Of a stretch of DNA of 64,000 bases, positions 61,073 to 64,000 are shown piece after piece; the first letter of the stretch is position 1; each line of letters opens with the position of its first letter. The notes under the pieces are model-generated. The model saw only the letters and a list, made by a program, of their open reading frames with translations, did not search any database and was not told where the DNA came from. Location: assembly GCF_036250695.1 (NCBI RefSeq), contig NZ_CP109427.1, positions 4,836,001 to 4,900,000 on the forward strand. The letters are read 5' to 3'. The translations under genes and the position numbers were made by a program. The stretch is from Streptomyces sp. NBC_01497 (GTDB lineage: Bacteria; Actinomycetota; Actinomycetes; Streptomycetales; Streptomycetaceae).

Positions 61073-61579
61073 ATGGCTGACACCAACACGATGACCGTGG
61101 AGGCAGTCGCCCTCCAGCACTTCCTCGACGCCCAACGGTCCAGTGTTCTCGCGATCATTGACGGGCTCACAGACGAGCAGTTGCGGACTTCGGTCCTGCC
61201 GTCGGGGTGGACGCCTCTCGGGCTGATCCAGCATCTGGGTGATGCTGAGCGCCACTGGTTCCAGTCGGTGGCGTGCGGAAGCGCGGTGGACCTGCCGTGG
61301 GCCGAGGACGACGACGGCGAGCGGGCGTTCATCTCCAGGCATCCGACCGCGGACGTCCTCGCCTTCTACCGGGACCAGTGCGACCGGGGCAATGCCGTGC
61401 TGGCCGCCACACCGCTCGACGCCACGCCCGTCGGGCGGCACGGCGGTGACCTCGACGGCGAGGTCACCGATCTGCGCCGGATCGTTCTCCACATGATCGA
61501 GGAGACGGCCCGGCACCTGGGCCACCTCGATGCCGCGCGCGAACTCCTCGACGGCAGAACCGGCCTCGGACCACGCTAG
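61073..61579 (+). CDS. DinB-family (DUF664) protein
   Basis: 168 aa from ATG 61073 (GAGAGGA upstream). Four-helix-bundle DinB/YfiT fold: FLDAQRSSVLAIIDGLTDEQL, GLIQHLGDAERHWF with a metal-binding His, and LHMIEETARHLGHLDAARELL with two more His. These three His are consistent with the metal triad. The family includes mycothiol-dependent enzymes and is otherwise of unknown function. Downstream is a gene-free stretch. Confidence 0.88.
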   Translation: MADTNTMTVEAVALQHFLDAQRSSVLAIIDGLTDEQLRTSVLPSGWTPLGLIQHLGDAERHWFQSVACGSAVDLPWAEDDDGERAFISRHPTADVLAFYRDQCDRGNAVLAATPLDATPVGRHGGDLDGEVTDLRRIVLHMIEETARHLGHLDAARELLDGRTGLGPR

Positions 61580-62155
61580 GGCGTGTCACGCTTCCTCACG
61601 AGCGGTCCCGGCGAAGCGGAGCGCGGCGGGGGCTCGATCAAGGCCAGGAAGAAACCGGCGACACGGTGGACGTCCGCTGTCACGATCTTCGCCGCACGGT
61701 GAACACCCTCGCCGCCTCGGTGCGAGCCCGCGTGAGCGGATGGCCAGGACGGGGCACAGCACGTCCTGGCGACGCTGATCCATCAGCGCGTGGTCAGCGG
61801 TCGTGACCGTGAGACCGCGCTGATCGATCCGGTCCGATGGAAGGTGGCGACACGGCGCCCGCTCTCCCGCCGCTACGACGCGTCGTGCGAGTCCTCGTCG
61901 GTGATCAGGTGCGAAGTGCCGTCCCCGAGCCCGGGCCAGAACCCGAGCCCCCGCCCGGTCCGTCGACCACGTCGCCGACCTGTGTCGGCGGGCGTCCTGG
62001 GTGCCGGGCGGACGAGACGGATCGGGCGCTCGCCGGCTTCAGGGCAATGACCCGGGCCGGGGCCGGCCGCCCGGGACGCTCGGCCACGGGAGCGCTCTCC
62101 GTCGGGCTCCCGACTCGGGGAGGTGTGTTAAACAGGGAGTAATCAAAGGGGCATT
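61580..62155. other. 576-bp gene-poor stretch
   Basis: Short frames on both strands lack starts with ribosome-binding sites and any family motif. The codon pattern of 61600-61880 looks like decayed coding sequence, but I cannot identify the source. No terminal inverted repeats were found. The right end (62125-62155) turns AT-rich and presumably carries the promoter of the next gene. Confidence 0.4.
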
Positions 62156-63310
62156 TTGCAACAGCTCAAGCTCGGAATCATGTCGCAGAGCCGCAAAGAG
62201 AACGAGCATCGCCTGCCGATCCACCCAGCGCACTTCGAACGCATCGACGTGGATCTCCAGGCCGGCATCTATGTGCAGACCGGTTACGGAGAGCGCTTCG
62301 GCGTCCCGGACAGTCAGCTCGCACCCTTGGTCGCAGGTTTCCGCTCACGTCAGGAGCTGATCGCGGAGTGTGATGTCATCCTGCTCGCCAAACCGATGCA
62401 CGAGGACCTGGCGGAGCTGCGGGACGGGCAGGTGCTGTGGGGGTGGCCGCACTGCGTGCAGGACGAGAAGGTCACGCAGGCCGCCATCGACCGCAGGCTC
62501 ACCGTGATCGCCTTCGAGGCGATGCACCACTGGACCCGGGGGGATTCGTTCAACCTGCACGTCTTCCACAAGAACAACGAGCTGGCCGGCTACTCGTCCG
62601 TGCTGCACGCCATGCAGCTGATAGGGGCGACCGGTGACTACGGGAGCCGGCGGCGTGCGGTGGTGATCGGCTTCGGCGCCACCGCGCGAGGGGCGGTGAC
62701 CGCACTCAAGGCACTGGGCGTTCACGACGTGGACGTGCTGACCGCGCGCGGTATCGCCGCCGTCAGCTCACCGATCCACGCAGCCCGGATCGTGCACTTC
62801 GACCACGACGAGGCCGACGACACCCTCGACCCGCGGCGCAGCGTCGCGATCACCGAGGACGGACCGGAGCCGCTGGCCGCGTTCCTCGCCGGGCACGACA
62901 TCATCGTCAACTGCGTGTTGCAGGACACCGCGGCGCCGCTGATGTTCCTCATAAACGAGGACATTCCGAAGCTCGCACCCGGCACCCTCGTCATCGACGT
63001 CTCCTGCGACGAAGGCATGGGATTCGCCTGGGCCCGGCCGACCACCTTCAACGACCCGATGTTCACCGTCGGCGACAATGTTCGCTACTACGGCGTGGAC
63101 CACAGCCCCTCCTACCTGTGGGACGCGGCCACCTGGGAGAACAGCGAGGCGCTGATCCCGTTTCTGCGGCCGGTACTCGAAGGACCGGACGGCTGGGACG
63201 GTGACCGCACGATCCGACGAGCGATCGAGATCCGCGGCGGTACGGTCCAGAACCCGGCGGTCCTGGCCTTTCAGCACCGCGCCGAGGAGTATCCGCACCA
63301 GTTGATCTGA
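62156..63310 (+). CDS. N5-(carboxyethyl)ornithine synthase-like / alanine dehydrogenase-superfamily enzyme
   Basis: 384 aa from TTG 62156 (AAAGGGG upstream); the usual N terminus LKLGIMSQSRKENEHRLPIHP makes this start likelier than ATG 62180. N-terminal substrate domain, then a Rossmann motif VVIGFGATARGAV (GxGxxxxG, about residue 170). LWGWPHCVQDEK aligns with the CEOS GWTHP region. VIDVSCDEGMGF and VDHSPSYLWDAATWENSEALIPFL follow the AlaDH/CEOS layout. CEOS reductively joins pyruvate and ornithine; the amine substrate here is not proven. Flanked by non-coding stretches and a tRNA gene. Confidence 0.8.
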   Translation: MQQLKLGIMSQSRKENEHRLPIHPAHFERIDVDLQAGIYVQTGYGERFGVPDSQLAPLVAGFRSRQELIAECDVILLAKPMHEDLAELRDGQVLWGWPHCVQDEKVTQAAIDRRLTVIAFEAMHHWTRGDSFNLHVFHKNNELAGYSSVLHAMQLIGATGDYGSRRRAVVIGFGATARGAVTALKALGVHDVDVLTARGIAAVSSPIHAARIVHFDHDEADDTLDPRRSVAITEDGPEPLAAFLAGHDIIVNCVLQDTAAPLMFLINEDIPKLAPGTLVIDVSCDEGMGFAWARPTTFNDPMFTVGDNVRYYGVDHSPSYLWDAATWENSEALIPFLRPVLEGPDGWDGDRTIRRAIEIRGGTVQNPAVLAFQHRAEEYPHQLI

Positions 63311-63647
63311 GTCGGCGTCACCCGGTCGACCCGCGCCTCCGGATGCGGCGGTCGGCCGGGTTCCCACCGCACCGACCACTACGCCGAGGCCGCAACCATC
63401 TGCCTTCTACGAGGACGACCCCAGGAGCCGACGGCGCGGGGTCGTCCCGAGGACCGCGCCGCGCATCGCGCCGCCGCCCTTCACCGACTCCGACAGTGCG
63501 AGATGTTCGCGGCCTCGGGCATCTCCTGGTACGAGGGCGGAGAGCTCTTTCGCGACGAGCAACGTCCGGCCGGTGGCGCCCCGTAACGTCCACCGATCCC
63601 GTCGCCGGCCGGGCGCGTGAAGGAAGGCTGCCGTCGACCGGGGCCGT
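63311..63647 (+). other. open frame remnant after CEOS-like gene
   Basis: The CEOS reading frame continues without a stop for about 85 codons after its TGA and includes a protein-like segment (RLRQCEMFAASGISWYEGG). It has no start codon with a ribosome-binding site. It may be a relic of a downstream gene. Not counted as a gene. Confidence 0.3.
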
Positions 63648-63685
63648 CAAAAGGCCCCGGACCATGTTCGGTCCGAGGCCTTTTG
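63648..63685 (-). terminator. tRNA-Arg terminator
   Basis: A 16-bp inverted repeat with one mismatch (CAAAAGGCC...GGCCTTTTG) followed by a T run, read on the minus strand directly after the tRNA. Confidence 0.8.
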
Positions 63686-63687
63686 GC

Positions 63688-63763
63688 TGGTGCCCTCGGC
63701 AGGATTCGAACCTGCGACACCCGCTTTAGGAGAGCGGTGCTCTATCCCCTGAGCTACGAAGGC
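63688..63763 (-). tRNA. tRNA-Arg (anticodon CCT)
   Basis: 76 nt with encoded CCA on the minus strand. Acceptor GCCTTCG/CGAGGGC, D-arm TAGCTCAGGGGATAGAGCA, anticodon stem CCGCT/AGCGG with loop CTCCTAA, and T-arm GCAGGTTCGAATCCTGC. Reads AGG codons. tRNA genes of this type are frequent attachment sites of integrating elements, but no integrase is in view. Confidence 0.97.
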
Positions 63764-63841
63764 GCAGCTACAGGGTAGCGGATCTGGTGCCACGGAGACG
63801 CTCGGGTTCTCGGGTGCGGCTCCGGCCCGGCGAGCGCGGTA

Positions 63842-64000
63842 GTGGGTGCTCCGGTGGACGCGGGGTGTTGTCGGGCGGCGCTGGGGAGCATCGCGGGGGT
63901 GTCCGGCCAGGGGCAGGTGCTGGATCCCGGTCCAGTGGCGCAGTGGTGGGAGCGAGCGGGACGCGGTCCTTCGCCGATCTTGTCTTGGCGGGAGGACCCG
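63842..64000 (+). CDS. possible start of an unidentified gene, cut by window edge
   Basis: A frame beginning at GTG 63842 (open upstream to 63779) runs to the window end: VGAPVDAGCCRAALGSIAG, then QVLDPGPVAQWWERAGRG. The amino-acid composition is protein-like, but no ribosome-binding site or family was recognised. Confidence 0.35.
   Translation, partial: MGAPVDAGCCRAALGSIAGVSGQGQVLDPGPVAQWWERAGRGPSPILSWREDP

Noticed and set aside
61837..62142. 101-codon frame in the gap before the CEOS-like gene
   Set aside because: Pro/Gly/Arg-rich, with no start signal and no recognisable family.
63481..63720. 79-codon minus-strand frame starting MSQVRILPRAP
   Set aside because: Its start is translated from within the tRNA-Arg gene; another common artefact.
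63343..63729. 128-codon plus-strand frame ending in PRQDSNLRHPL
   Set aside because: Its end is the antisense of tRNA-Arg; this C-terminal sequence is a well-known artefact of tRNA complements.

Overview
The window is about 73% G+C, has coding frames with strong third-position G/C, GTG starts in many genes, short intergenic gaps and strong GC hairpin terminators. Its gene content (AfsK/AfsS/AfsR, FbiC, XRE-DUF5753 plus DUF397 cassettes, ECF41 and ECF42 sigma factors, GPP34, MDMPI-type proteins) points to the core chromosome of a Streptomyces species. The afsK-afsS-afsR and fbiC order resembles the S. coelicolor chromosome as I remember it. That comparison is from memory, not from a search.

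Layout. 1-9.2 kb: a cell-surface FG-GAP protein cut by the window edge, a solute-binding lipoprotein, purU, an ECF sigma factor overlapping a zinc-finger anti-sigma/MDMPI fusion, a STAS anti-anti-sigma protein, an EF-hand protein and an anti-sigma-type ATPase. 9.2-17.4 kb: a GlxA-type regulator with a divergent MFS exporter, a flavin monooxygenase, an acetyltransferase, a PdxH-like oxidase, a TetR regulator and a two-domain VOC protein. 17.7-25.7 kb: the global antibiotic-regulation locus afsK (Ser/Thr kinase), a membrane protein, a secreted protein, the tiny afsS and afsR. An 11-nt direct repeat fitting an AfsR/PhoP site lies just upstream of afsS. 26-34 kb: phospholipase C with a PHO-box-like repeat, an L,D-transpeptidase, an XRE-DUF397-DUF397 cassette and a PHP metallohydrolase. 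34-42 kb: fbiC (F420), an ADP-ribosylglycohydrolase-like protein that has lost its metal ligands, a YciI/ECF42 pair and a sodium:solute symporter. 42.5-50.5 kb: a second XRE-DUF397 cassette, GPP34, a D,D-carboxypeptidase with a very large disordered cytoplasmic region, and a polytopic membrane protein.

50.5-64 kb is rich in metal control. An iron box overlaps the promoter of a DoxX-like gene, which is followed by an ECF41 sigma factor. A cobalamin riboswitch precedes a NiCoT nickel/cobalt permease that is divergent from an ArsR-family regulator. A zinc-free L36 paralogue has a Zur-like site upstream. The rest is an SDR/XRE divergent pair, a secreted chorismate mutase, an ArsR-like regulator with a duplicated palindromic operator, a DksA/TraR protein, a DinB-like protein, an N5-(carboxyethyl)ornithine-synthase-like enzyme in a gene-poor patch, and tRNA-Arg(CCT).

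Minisatellites of 14-44 nt are frequent between genes. I found no CRISPR array, no intact insertion sequence, no rRNA and no biosynthetic gene cluster. Function calls rest on recognised motifs in the translated sequence. Starts were chosen from ribosome-binding sites, overlaps and family length, and are flagged where uncertain.
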